The notes under the pieces were generated by a model. The model did not search any database, was not told the DNA's origin, and saw nothing but the letters and a program-made list of their open reading frames with translations. 17,072 nt of DNA, from positions 1 to 17,072 of the forward strand of contig JAPLHJ010000039.1 of NCBI GenBank assembly GCA_026389675.1, read 5' to 3'. Position numbers and translations under genes: made by a program. Origin of the DNA: Chloroflexota bacterium (GTDB lineage: Bacteria > Chloroflexota > Dehalococcoidia > GIF9 > UBA5629). This document shows, in pieces, positions 1-7,359 of the stretch; positions within the stretch are counted from its first letter, which is position 1; the number at the start of each line of letters is the position of its first letter.

Positions 1-538
1 AACTCATCAGGATGGCCTTGGTTTTGGGCGTCAGCTTTCTCCTCACGTCGTCCGGCATAAGCTCGAAGTTGTTCTTCTCGTAAGTGGGGACCGGAACGGG
101 TACTCCGCCGGTCAGAGAGACACATACCGGGTAAGCCACATAATGGGGGTCTGTCATTATGACCTCGTCCCCGGGGTCCAGGATAGCGCGGAAGGCCAGG
201 TCGAGCGCCTCGCTGCTTCCGGTAGTCACCAGTATCTCTGTCTGTGGATCATAATTGAGTTTATAGAATTTCTTGTGATATCTGGCTATGGCCTCCCTCA
301 ATTCGGGTATACCGCGGTTGGAGGTGTACATGGTGAAACCCTTCTCGATGGCCATGATGCCGGCCTCGCGCATCGGCCAGGGGGTTACGAAGTCAGGTTC
401 ACCCACGCCCAGAGATATGGCGCCGTCCATGGTGGACAGCAGGTCGAAATACTTCCTGATGCCCGAGGGGGAGATATCGCGGGCTTTTTGAGATATATAC
501 TCACGTTTACAGTTCGGTTTTTTTGTATGATGTGTCAA
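1..538 (-). CDS. Class I/II PLP-dependent aminotransferase, N-terminal part (cut by window edge)
   Basis: This is the N-terminal 179 residues of a fold-type I aminotransferase; the gene runs off the left edge. Visible family marks are LGVGEPDF near residue 50, YTSNRGIPELREAIA, and a cofactor-phosphate region TTGSSEALDLAFRAILDPGDE followed by DPHYVAYP. The Schiff-base lysine lies beyond the window, so catalytic integrity cannot be checked. I chose a TTG start at 538 because GAGGAGG sits six bases upstream on the minus strand and no ATG is available before the conserved region. It follows the Lrp-type regulator by 35 bases and is probably cotranscribed with it. The family transfers amino groups between amino acids and 2-oxo acids such as 2-oxoglutarate; the substrate cannot be told from this part. 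Confidence 0.9.
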   Translation of the reverse strand, partial: MTHHTKKPNCKREYISQKARDISPSGIRKYFDLLSTMDGAISLGVGEPDFVTPWPMREAGIMAIEKGFTMYTSNRGIPELREAIARYHKKFYKLNYDPQTEILVTTGSSEALDLAFRAILDPGDEVIMTDPHYVAYPVCVSLTGGVPVPVPTYEKNNFELMPDDVRRKLTPKTKAILMS

Positions 539-573
539 ATCAGGCCTCCTCTATAACAGGCGTACGGCGGCGG

Positions 574-1062
574 TTAAGCTACCACGCCCAGCCTGCGGGG
601 TTCACCGTCGTCCTCGAAGATGACCCCGTCCTCCTTGTATTTCTTGAGGATGAAATGTGTTACGGTGCCCTGGACGGCGTCCATGGGCGCCAGCTTCTCT
701 GAGACGAAGACCGCTATCTCCTGCATGGTCTTGCCGGCTATCAGGATAGCCAGGTCGTAGGTTCCCGAGGCCAGGAAGACCGACTTGGCCTGGGGGAAGC
801 GGTAGATGCGTTCCGCTATGACGTCGAAGCCGGTATCCTTCTGCGGCACGACCTTTACTTCGACCAGCGCCCAGACCTTCTCCTCCCCGGCCTTGGCCCA
901 GTTGATGACGGTCTTGTATTTAACTATGGTGCCGTCCTTCTCAGCTTTCTTGATGATCTTTTTTACTTCGCTCAGGGGGACGCCGGTCATATCGGCGACA
1001 TGTTCAGGCGTGAGCCTGGCGTCCGTTTCCAGCGCCTCGAAGACCTTTTTCTCGTTTTCCAT
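574..1062 (-). CDS. Lrp/AsnC-family transcriptional regulator
   Basis: The product has 162 residues, usual for the Lrp/AsnC family. Residues about 1-55 form a winged helix-turn-helix (VFEALETDARLTPEHVADM then GVPLSEVKKIIKKAEKDG). Residues about 65-150 form the RAM effector-binding domain, with VWALVEVKV, a central SGTYDLAILIAG and a closing VQGTVTHFILKKYKEDG. The ATG at 1062 is preferred over an upstream in-frame codon because AGGAGA lies just before it. Such proteins form dimers and octamers that bind amino acids and control amino-acid metabolism. The aminotransferase gene directly downstream on the same strand is the natural target, and autoregulation is likely. An extended -10 at 1102-1110 suggests a promoter separate from gatCA. 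Confidence 0.9.
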   Translation of the reverse strand: MENEKKVFEALETDARLTPEHVADMTGVPLSEVKKIIKKAEKDGTIVKYKTVINWAKAGEEKVWALVEVKVVPQKDTGFDVIAERIYRFPQAKSVFLASGTYDLAILIAGKTMQEIAVFVSEKLAPMDAVQGTVTHFILKKYKEDGVIFEDDGEPRRLGVVA

Positions 1063-1101
1063 AATATCTCCTCGCACGGCCGTAATTTTCGGGTAAGTTG
1101 T

Positions 1102-1110
1102 ATTATAACA
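1102..1110 (-). promoter_or_regulatory. Extended -10 promoter element for the Lrp/aminotransferase pair
   Basis: Read on the minus strand the bases are TGTTATAAT, a perfect -10 hexamer with an upstream TG extension. It lies about 40 bases before the Lrp start at 1062. No convincing -35 is seen 17 bases upstream, which an extended -10 can tolerate. Confidence 0.5.
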
Positions 1111-1157
1111 AAATTAAAGGATTGATTCGCTATCGCCCGCTAATGACAGCGGTACTC

Positions 1158-1255
1158 GTAGGGGCGGACATTCATGTCCGCCCGCTTTTGCTGGCGGGTT
1201 TAAAAACCCGCCCCTACAAGCCGTTCATCGTGGGGGCGAACCTTCAGGTGCGCCC
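1158..1255. repeat. Composite intergenic repeat of three palindromic units
   Basis: Three hairpins lie side by side in the gatA-lrp gap. Unit A (1162-1183) has arms GGGCGGACAT and ATGTCCGCCC around TC. Unit B (1193-1212) has arms GGCGGGTTT and AAACCCGCC around AA. Unit C (1234-1255) has arms GGGCGAACCT and AGGTGCGCCC around TC, with one mismatch. Units A and B are enclosed by an outer inverted repeat, GTAGGGG at 1158 and CCCCTAC at 1211. Unit C ends two bases from the gatA stop codon, so on the minus strand the hairpins are positioned to stop or stabilise the gatCA transcript. There is no U tract. The look is that of a dispersed REP or MITE-like intergenic repeat; copy number elsewhere cannot be seen here. 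Confidence 0.8.
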
Positions 1256-1257
1256 GG

Positions 1258-2721
1258 TTATGCCAGCGATGGCTTCATGGTATGCCAGGGTGTGGCCTGC
1301 TCGTAGGCATGGGCCGCTCTCAGCAGGGTCTCCTCGCCGAAGTGCTTGCCGATAAACTGCAGGCCGACCGGGAGGCCGTCCGCAAAGCCGGCCGGTATCG
1401 AGACGCCGGGGACGCCGGCGATATTGATGGGCAGAGTGCATATATCGCTGAGGTACATTTGAACCGGGTCGTCGGCCTTCTCGCCGATTTTGAATGCTAC
1501 GGTGGGAGAAGTGGGTGTAACCAGTACATCACAAGAATCGAAAGCCTTATCGAAATCCTGCCGGATGAGCGTCCTGACCTTCTGCGCCTTTAAATAATAG
1601 GCGTCGTAGTAGCCGGCGGAGAGGGCATAGGTGCCCAGCATGATGCGCCTCTTGACCTCGGCCCCGAAGCCGAACTGGCGGGTCTTCTCCATGGCTTCCC
1701 ACATGCTGGTGGTATCCCGGTAAGAGTAGCCGTACTTTACACCGTCGTAGCGCGCCAGGTTGGCCGAGGCCTCAGAAGGTGCGAGTATGTAGTAGGCCGC
1801 TAACCCGTACCTGGTATTGGGCAGTGATACGTTGCGGTCCACCTTTGCGCCCAATTTCTCTAATTGGATGATTGCTGCTTCTATAGCCTTGCGTACCCCG
1901 GGCTGCATGCCCTCGACGAGGTACTCGCGCGGTACGCCGATACGCAGTCCCCTGATATCTTTGGTCAGCGCCCTGGTATAATCCGGCACCCCGAGCGGTA
2001 CGGTGGTTGAATCCCTCTTGTCATGTCCGGCTATGGCGTTGAGCACGATTGCGCAGTCCATGACGTCCTTGGTGATCGGGCCTATCTGGTCAAGTGAACT
2101 GGCGAAAGCCACCAGGCCAAAACGGCTGACCCTGCCGTAGGTCGGCTTGAGCCCGACCACACCGCAGAAGCCGGCCGGCTGGCGGATGCTGCCACCTGTA
2201 TCCGAGCCAAGGGCATATATGGTCTCGTCCGCGGCGACCGAGGCCGCAGAACCTCCGCTGCTGCCGCCCGGCACGCAATCGAGCTTCCAGGGGTTGTGGG
2301 TGGTAAAGAAAGCCGAATTCTCCGTCGATGAGCCCATGGCGAACTCATCCATGTTGGCTTTGGCCACAATGACCGCGTTGGCTGTTTTGAGCTTTTCTAC
2401 AACGTGGGCGTCGTAGGGAGGGACGAAGTTCTCCAGCATCTTGGAGCCGCAGGTAGTGGTGACGCCTTTCGTGCACATGTTGTCCTTGATGATCATGGGT
2501 ACGCCGGTCAGGGCGTTAACCTGGCCCCTGGCGATGGCTTTGTCCGCCGCCGCGGCGCTTTCCAGCGCAGTGTCTGCCGTAATGCGCATGCAGGCCCGCA
2601 CTTTGCTATCAACCGCTTCAAGGTTTTTTAGCACGGCCCGGGTAAGCTCCGCCGAGGACACCTTCTTGTCCTTCAGAAGGGCATGGGCTTCGTGGATGGT
2701 AAGGCGGTGCAGGTCATTCAT
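1258..2721 (-). CDS. gatA: Glutamyl-tRNA(Gln)/aspartyl-tRNA(Asn) amidotransferase subunit A
   Basis: GatA is the glutaminase subunit of the GatCAB complex. It hydrolyses glutamine and passes ammonia to GatB, which converts misacylated Glu-tRNA(Gln) or Asp-tRNA(Asn) to the correct amide form. The 487-residue length is normal. The amidase signature triad is intact: Lys79 in IIKDN, Ser154 in PGGSSGGSAA (cis-Ser region) and Ser178 in GSDTGGSIRQPA, the same numbers as in the structurally known bacterial GatA. The start at 2721 lies three bases after the gatC stop, so the two are one translationally coupled operon. gatB is not in the window and must be elsewhere. The stop codon abuts the palindromic repeat at 1158-1255. 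Confidence 0.97.
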   Translation of the reverse strand: MNDLHRLTIHEAHALLKDKKVSSAELTRAVLKNLEAVDSKVRACMRITADTALESAAAADKAIARGQVNALTGVPMIIKDNMCTKGVTTTCGSKMLENFVPPYDAHVVEKLKTANAVIVAKANMDEFAMGSSTENSAFFTTHNPWKLDCVPGGSSGGSAASVAADETIYALGSDTGGSIRQPAGFCGVVGLKPTYGRVSRFGLVAFASSLDQIGPITKDVMDCAIVLNAIAGHDKRDSTTVPLGVPDYTRALTKDIRGLRIGVPREYLVEGMQPGVRKAIEAAIIQLEKLGAKVDRNVSLPNTRYGLAAYYILAPSEASANLARYDGVKYGYSYRDTTSMWEAMEKTRQFGFGAEVKRRIMLGTYALSAGYYDAYYLKAQKVRTLIRQDFDKAFDSCDVLVTPTSPTVAFKIGEKADDPVQMYLSDICTLPINIAGVPGVSIPAGFADGLPVGLQFIGKHFGEETLLRAAHAYEQATPWHTMKPSLA

Positions 2722-2724
2722 CGT

Positions 2725-3012
2725 TTATTCCAGGACGGCATTGACCTTGAAGGAATTGTCCTCCTGGGCGGGTGCGTTGGATAATACTTCAGTTACTGGC
2801 AGGGAAGGCCCGGTTTCATCCTCACGGTAAATGTTTTCCAGCGCCACCGATTGCGAAGTGGGTTCAAGACCGGTAGTATCTACCTGTTGAAGAATATCCA
2901 TATTTTCAAGGATACTAGAAAGCTGGTTGCGGAACTTCTCCACCTCGGCATCGGAGATACCGAGCCTGGCCAAGAGCGCGATGTGCCTTACTTCTTCGTC
3001 AGTTAATTGCAT
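2725..3012 (-). CDS. gatC: Glutamyl-tRNA(Gln)/aspartyl-tRNA(Asn) amidotransferase subunit C
   Basis: GatC is the small belt-like subunit that holds GatA and GatB together. From the ATG at 3012 the product is 95 residues, typical for the family, and begins MQLTDEEVRHIALLARL, the conserved GatC opening. The centre carries FRNQLSSILENMDILQQVDT and the C-terminal half has the usual DETGPSLPVTEVLSNAPAQEDNSF pattern, here given in part only as family evidence. The reading frame is open for a further 20 codons upstream, but a TATAAT at 3060-3055 on the minus strand would place transcription start inside that extension, supporting the shorter start. gatA follows after three bases. Confidence 0.95.
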   Translation of the reverse strand: MQLTDEEVRHIALLARLGISDAEVEKFRNQLSSILENMDILQQVDTTGLEPTSQSVALENIYREDETGPSLPVTEVLSNAPAQEDNSFKVNAVLE

Positions 3013-3054
3013 TGTCTTGTACCTTTGTGCCTCTGGTTGATTTAGCAGTTGAGA

Positions 3055-3060
3055 ATTATA
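3055..3060 (-). promoter_or_regulatory. Probable -10 of the gatCA promoter
   Basis: The minus strand reads TATAAT here, 42 bases before the gatC ATG. No good -35 is found at normal spacing. The hexamer helps to decide the gatC start at 3012 rather than at the upstream in-frame codon. Confidence 0.4.
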
Positions 3061-3149
3061 ACATAGAAGCAAGTAGCGGTATTAATATTCAATGGTTGCT
3101 GAACTATTGTCCGTGGCTATTTGTCTTAAGATGACATTAAGTAGCACTA

Positions 3150-3171
3150 AACAAACATACCGATGTTTGTT
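3150..3171. repeat. 22-bp dyad, copy 1
   Basis: This is a perfect inverted repeat with half-sites AACAAACAT and ATGTTTGTT around the spacer ACCG. It lies in the gap between the divergent gatC and mobA genes, 47 bases before the mobA -35. Related copies occur at 6982-7003 (17 of 22 identical) and 13282-13303 (19 of 22). The position would suit an operator for mobA, but the other two copies sit beyond gene 3' ends, which fits a boundary or insertion repeat better. Confidence 0.75.
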
Positions 3172-3218
3172 CGATGACATTCCAACGACCGCACTTCGTG
3201 ACCCCGCTTATTAAACAC

Positions 3219-3247
3219 TTGACAAGTCCAAATCGATACTATATATT
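3219..3247 (+). promoter_or_regulatory. Sigma70-type promoter for the mobA operon
   Basis: A consensus -35 TTGACA (3219-3224) and -10 TATATT (3242-3247) are separated by exactly 17 bases. Transcription would begin near 3254, leaving a short leader of about 20 bases before the mobA ATG at 3274. The dyad at 3150-3171 is upstream of it. Confidence 0.75.
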
Positions 3248-3273
3248 GTGCACAAATATATTGCGTGCAAAGC

Positions 3274-3921
3274 ATGGTTAATATTAACAGTATTACAGGG
3301 ATTATTCTGGCCGGCGGAAAGAGCACCCGCATCGGTGCCAATAAGCCACAGCTGAAAATTGGCAAAAGCTATTTGATCGACCGAGTTCTGGATACGCTTT
3401 CCCAATTCACATCGTCCATCCTTATAGTGACAACCGAAGACCAGTTAGGCCTGGCAAAATCCGCCACGCCGAGCGCAAGGATGGTGAAGGACATTTATCC
3501 CGGAAAAGGTCCACTGGGCGGCATCTATACCGGACTCATGCACGCGGAAACCTGTTATAGCCTGGTTGTCGGGTGCGATATGCCTTTTCTGAATAGCGGC
3601 TTGATCAAATATTTGATCGATGGAGCGTCCGGCTTTAACGCCGTCGTACCAAAAATTGGATGGATGATCCAACCACTGCACGCAATATATTCAAAGAGCT
3701 GCGTGCCATCAATTGAGGCATTGATCCGGGAAGACCAGTTGCAGATCATCAAACTTTTTAACCTGGTAAACACAAGATACGTTACGGAAAAGGAAATAGA
3801 TCAGTTTGATCCAGACCACCTCAGCTTCCTGAATATCAATACGGAAGGCGACTTGCTGAAGGCCGAGGTAATGATAGGGGGCAAGACCAGCCCAAAGAAT
3901 GTAAAAAAGCGAGCCTACTGA
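3274..3921 (+). CDS. mobA: Molybdenum cofactor guanylyltransferase (MobA)
   Basis: MobA transfers GMP from GTP to Mo-molybdopterin to form the guanine dinucleotide cofactor used by DMSO-reductase-family enzymes. The 215-residue product has the nucleotidyltransferase opening IILAGGKSTRIGANKPQLKIG split over residues 10-30 (LAGG, Arg19, Lys24). It also has GPLGGI at 79-84, the metal-binding GCDMPF at 100-105 and NINT near 187. The usual Asp before the first-loop Lys is Asn23. I chose ATG 3274; an in-frame GTG at 3265 would add three residues, and neither has a clear Shine-Dalgarno, consistent with a near-leaderless message. It is the first gene of a three-gene operon and plausibly supplies the cofactor to the oxidoreductase two genes downstream. 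Confidence 0.9.
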   Translation: MVNINSITGIILAGGKSTRIGANKPQLKIGKSYLIDRVLDTLSQFTSSILIVTTEDQLGLAKSATPSARMVKDIYPGKGPLGGIYTGLMHAETCYSLVVGCDMPFLNSGLIKYLIDGASGFNAVVPKIGWMIQPLHAIYSKSCVPSIEALIREDQLQIIKLFNLVNTRYVTEKEIDQFDPDHLSFLNINTEGDLLKAEVMIGGKTSPKNVKKRAY

Positions 3922-3925
3922 ACAA

Positions 3926-4549
3926 ATGCATACTAATAAAGCCGTCCATCCCGGCGTGACCGTTTGCGGCCACACTTATGACCAATACCTTGATATGGTC
4001 AATGCCTTCCATAAACACATTGCCCCTGGAGTGGTTATTGGCGGACTAATGGTAGACCTGGCATACCGTAACCTGCCACAAGGAGAATTTTTCGACTCAA
4101 TATCGGAAACCCGTTCCTGCCTGCCGGATGCCATCCAGATATTAACTCCGTGCACCATAGGTAACGGATGGCTGAAGGTCGTTGACCTGGGACGGTTTGC
4201 CCTGACGTTATTTGAGAAGCACAGCGGCAACGGCGTCAGGGTATACGTGAACAGCCGCAAGCTCGATGACTGGCCCGAGCTTAAAGCTTTCTTCTTCAAG
4301 CTGGTACCTAAAAAGGAACAGGACCCCCAAGCTTTGATGGCCGAGATTTACCTGGCCAACACATCTATCTTCGATACTATGAAGGTCCAGGTCGATCTGA
4401 CTTGCCTGAGGTCACGCAGCAGCCGTGACGTTGACATTTGCCCTCAATGCGGAGAGGGTTATCCTTCGTGCGATGGAGAAATCTGCCTGAGTTGCCGGGG
4501 CAAAGCCCCCTACTCATATTTTAGAGAGCCGGGGTCGAAGAATGGCTAA
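3926..4549 (+). CDS. FmdE-family zinc protein (formylmethanofuran dehydrogenase subunit E-like)
   Basis: The 207-residue protein belongs to the FmdE family. The N-terminal domain carries AFHKHIAPGVVIGG (His29, His31), then ETRSCLPDAIQILTPCTIGNG (Cys65, Cys76), the hallmark of the family, followed by DLGRFALTLFEK. The C-terminal 40 residues hold a zinc-ribbon-like cluster: Cys172, Cys175, Cys182, Cys187 and Cys190 in a CxxC-CxxC arrangement. It starts four bases after the mobA stop and precedes the molybdopterin oxidoreductase by 50 bases. FmdE-like proteins are known beside molybdenum or tungsten enzymes outside methanogens, where their role is unclear; cofactor handling or an accessory function is my inference. 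No signal peptide is seen, so it is cytoplasmic. Confidence 0.85.
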   Translation: MHTNKAVHPGVTVCGHTYDQYLDMVNAFHKHIAPGVVIGGLMVDLAYRNLPQGEFFDSISETRSCLPDAIQILTPCTIGNGWLKVVDLGRFALTLFEKHSGNGVRVYVNSRKLDDWPELKAFFFKLVPKKEQDPQALMAEIYLANTSIFDTMKVQVDLTCLRSRSSRDVDICPQCGEGYPSCDGEICLSCRGKAPYSYFREPGSKNG

Positions 4550-4599
4550 GAACAATCATGGCCCATTCACGAAATAACTGAAGAGGATGTGAACAGATC

Positions 4600-6861
4600 A
4601 TGTCATGGAAGAAGACTACCTGCGTAATGTGCGCCGTCCAGTGCGGCCTCGAGGTCGAGGTTGAAGGTAACCGGATCATCAAAGTCCGCCCGGACAAGGA
4701 CAGCCCGGTCAGCGAAGGGTACGTCTGCCGCAAGGGCATGAAAGTTGCTTATCACCAGCACAATGCCGATCGTTTGCTCTACCCACTGAAGAAGGTTGGA
4801 AGTGAATTCGAACGCATATCCTGGGACCAGGCGGTCAGCGAGATCGCCGCGAAGCTAAAGGTCATCCTCCAACAACATGGCCCCCGTTCTTTGGCCTCCG
4901 TGGGGGGTGGGGGTGAATTTAACTTCTATCCGCTCCGGTTTATGGCTATGTTCGTTCATGCGCTGGGCTCGCGGTACCAGTACTCGTCCGCCAACCAGGA
5001 GTTTGCCGGACGGTACTGGGCGCACGGGCTGACAATGGGAAGCCAGATGCTGGATTTGACCCCCGACTATGAGAATACTGAGATGCTGATGGCTGTAGGC
5101 TGGAACGGGATGATGAGCCACCATATACCCCAGGCCCGCAGAGTGTTGACCAGGATCTCAAAAGACCCTGATAAGCTGCTGGTAGTCGTCGACCCGCGGC
5201 TTTCAGAAACTGCGAAAATAGCGAATATCCACCTGGCCCTGCGGCCGGGTACCGATGCGCTGCTCTTGAAATCGATGATCGCTATTATCCTGAAGGAAGG
5301 TCTGCATAATCAGGAATATATCAACAAGCATGTGGACGGATTCAACGAGATATTGCCCTGGTTTACCGGTTTTGACGTTGATGGCGCACTTAGGACCTGT
5401 GAACTGGAATACGGCCAGGTACTGAAGGTCTGCCGGGAATTCGCCAAACGCCGGTCTTGCCTCCGCGATGATCTTGGCATCCTCATGAACCGGCATAGTG
5501 CGCTCAACTCGTACCTGCTGGTTGTTTTACTGGCCATCTGCGGCCGCATTGGAGTGCCGGGAGGAGATTACCTGGGCGGTGGGAAATTGTACTCGGACCC
5601 AAACGACCCCAAAACCTGGAGAACAGCGGTGACCAACATCCCTGCCATCGCCGGGATGTTTCCTCCCAACGTCATGCCGGAAGAGATTGCCAACGACCGT
5701 CCCGACCGGCTCAGAGCCGCCTTCGTCCTGGCATCCAATCCCCTGCGGTCATACGCCGATACCAATGCGTATGAAGAGGCATTCCGCCGGCTCGACCTGC
5801 TGGTGGTAGCCGATATAGCAATGAGTGAGACGGCAGCGCTTGCCCACTACGTACTGCCTTGCAGGTCGACCTACGAATCCTGGGCCCCGGCGGCGATGGA
5901 CGCAATTCTCCCTGCCAGGATTGAGCCCGGAGACGGCGCCTACAACTCAGGCCCCCTGAGAGTCTACGGCCGGCTGCGCCATCCTGTCGTGGAGGTAGAG
6001 GGAGAGCAAAAGGAGGCAGGCGAAATCTTCACGCTGCTGGCCGATGCCATGGGACTGATCCCCGAACTTCCTGAGTCGCTCCACCATGCTGGTAGCAACC
6101 TGAGGAAATACCGGGATGCATTAGTGGGCTACCTTATGGAGCATCCTGAAGACGCTATGCGCGTGCCCTTCATTGTGGCCAAAACTCTCGGCAACGCTAT
6201 TGGTTCGGCGCACCTGGCCACCTATTTCACAATGTTTCTGCAGAGGTCCGCGGCCAGGCAGGAAGAGGGAGCAAGGGCCGGGTTCGAAGCCGGACCGGAC
6301 CAGGGGTTGGCCATATACCAGGCCATCCTCGACCATCCGGAAGGTGTGCTGGTCGGAATACAGGAGTCGGGGAAGAACCTCGGCAAAGTGGCTACGAAGG
6401 AACACAAAATCCAGCTTCACGTCCGGGAGATTAAAGATTGGATAAAGGAAATCAACCCGGCTGCGGAAGAGGCGCGGCTCAAAGCCGATAACAAGTTCCC
6501 GCTGATATTGATGGCCGGACGGCATATGGACATGAATGCCAATACCGGAATGCGGGACCCCGCATGGAACGAAGGCAGGCGCGCCTGCACGCTAGCCATG
6601 AACCCTGCAGATGCGGAGAAATATGGATTTTCCGACGGGCAAATGGTGAAGGTTATTACCGAGGCAGGCGAGGAAGCGTTAGATGTGGAAGTGACCGAAG
6701 ATGCCAGGAAAGGGCAGGTCGTTATTCCCCATGGATTCGGCCTGGTCTATAACGGTGTGAAATTCGGAGCCAACGTGAACCGGTTAGCCAAGAATACCAA
6801 CAGGGACCAGTTCGGCACGCCGATGCACCGCTATATACCCTGCCGTGTTGAGGCCATTTAG
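4600..6861 (+). CDS. Molybdopterin-dependent oxidoreductase, DMSO-reductase superfamily, with N-terminal 4Fe-4S site
   Basis: This 753-residue protein has the superfamily layout. Cys8, Cys11, Cys15 and Cys43 (CxxCxxxC, then YVCRKG) bind a 4Fe-4S cluster. Molybdopterin-binding domains follow, with DPRLSETAKIANIHLALRPGTDA near 198-220 seen as DPR...SE, HLALRPGTDA. The C-terminal dinucleotide-binding domain lies at about 630-750 (AGRHMDMNANTGMRDP, then QVVIPHGFGLVYNG). There is no twin-arginine signal, so it is probably cytoplasmic. At the usual Mo-ligand place the sequence reads R138-YW-A141-H142-G143, where related enzymes have Cys, SeCys or Ser before the His-Gly. No iron-sulfur or membrane partner subunit is adjacent. 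The substrate is unknown; such single-subunit enzymes include oxidoreductases and the non-redox acetylene hydratase. Confidence 0.88.
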   Translation: MSWKKTTCVMCAVQCGLEVEVEGNRIIKVRPDKDSPVSEGYVCRKGMKVAYHQHNADRLLYPLKKVGSEFERISWDQAVSEIAAKLKVILQQHGPRSLASVGGGGEFNFYPLRFMAMFVHALGSRYQYSSANQEFAGRYWAHGLTMGSQMLDLTPDYENTEMLMAVGWNGMMSHHIPQARRVLTRISKDPDKLLVVVDPRLSETAKIANIHLALRPGTDALLLKSMIAIILKEGLHNQEYINKHVDGFNEILPWFTGFDVDGALRTCELEYGQVLKVCREFAKRRSCLRDDLGILMNRHSALNSYLLVVLLAICGRIGVPGGDYLGGGKLYSDPNDPKTWRTAVTNIPAIAGMFPPNVMPEEIANDRPDRLRAAFVLASNPLRSYADTNAYEEAFRRLDLLVVADIAMSETAALAHYVLPCRSTYESWAPAAMDAILPARIEPGDGAYNSGPLRVYGRLRHPVVEVEGEQKEAGEIFTLLADAMGLIPELPESLHHAGSNLRKYRDALVGYLMEHPEDAMRVPFIVAKTLGNAIGSAHLATYFTMFLQRSAARQEEGARAGFEAGPDQGLAIYQAILDHPEGVLVGIQESGKNLGKVATKEHKIQLHVREIKDWIKEINPAAEEARLKADNKFPLILMAGRHMDMNANTGMRDPAWNEGRRACTLAMNPADAEKYGFSDGQMVKVITEAGEEALDVEVTEDARKGQVVIPHGFGLVYNGVKFGANVNRLAKNTNRDQFGTPMHRYIPCRVEAI

Positions 6862-6981
6862 ATAGGATACAGCAAACTGACCGTTGTGAAGCCAAGGCTA
6901 TCACATTAAAGTAATTCTGACTCTCACATCGCTTCAGGTGTGTAACTGCGTAGTTTAGCCCCATGATTTTTATTATGCGTG

Positions 6982-7003
6982 AATATACATACCGATGTCT
7001 GCG
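6982..7003. repeat. 22-bp dyad, copy 2 (degenerate)
   Basis: Half-sites are AATATACAT and ATGTCTGCG around the same spacer ACCG as copy 1. The core ACATACCGATGT is identical to copy 1 over 12 bases. It lies about 120 bases beyond the oxidoreductase stop and beyond the 3' end of the convergent dodecin gene, so it is badly placed to be an operator. Confidence 0.6.
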
Positions 7004-7182
7004 TCATTTGGTAGCTTCAAATTTTACGCATGGTTGCACAGACATCAGGGGATTACCACTATTACTTGAGGCCACTGTGGACAATTCCCGAACTCCTGTT
7101 TGAGAGCAAAAAGCTTATGCCGGCTCTACAACAATTACTTACAGGAGGATAAGATAACCGACCTAAAATATTCTGAATGAGG

Positions 7183-7239
7183 CTTTGACGTATTTTTACC
7201 TACCATGTCACACTGGCAACCGGTTACCAAACGTCAAAG
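7183..7239. repeat. 57-bp inverted-repeat element
   Basis: Perfect 9-base arms CTTTGACGT (7183-7191) and ACGTCAAAG (7231-7239) enclose 39 bases. Inside is a near-palindrome GGCAACCGGTTACC (7216-7229). A further small inverted repeat, GCAGCC (7243-7248) and GGCTGC (7268-7273), follows. It could be a MITE-like remnant or a protein-binding site. Confidence 0.5.
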
Positions 7240-7359
7240 TAGGCAGCCGTTTCATCGTAAATTAAAAGGCTGCGATTACCTCTCAGGCCATCTGACCTGG
7301 AATCACAATAGACTATTAATTGCATGCAGGGATCATCAGTTTACCGGATGATAAAGTGG

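Larger units (their letters stand above)
6862..7359. other. Long intergenic region between block 1 and block 2
   Basis: This 498-base gap has no convincing gene. It holds a small hairpin at about 6884-6904 (TGTGA/TCACA with AGCC/GGCT inside) just after the oxidoreductase stop and without a T tract. It also holds dyad copy 2 (6982-7003), an 11-base word TACTTGAGGCC (7063-7073) shared with the region before the C11 peptidase gene, an AGGAGG at about 7142 with only a few open codons after it, and the inverted repeat at 7183-7239. The mix of unrelated small repeats and an orphan ribosome-binding site suggests remains of lost or inserted DNA. Confidence 0.6.

Noticed and set aside
3150..3171. Dyad considered as a LexA box because of the GAACAT/ATGTTC-like arms.
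   Set aside because: The arms read ACAAACAT/ATGTTTGT and are held apart by four extra bases compared with the Gram-positive LexA box; no SOS gene is nearby.
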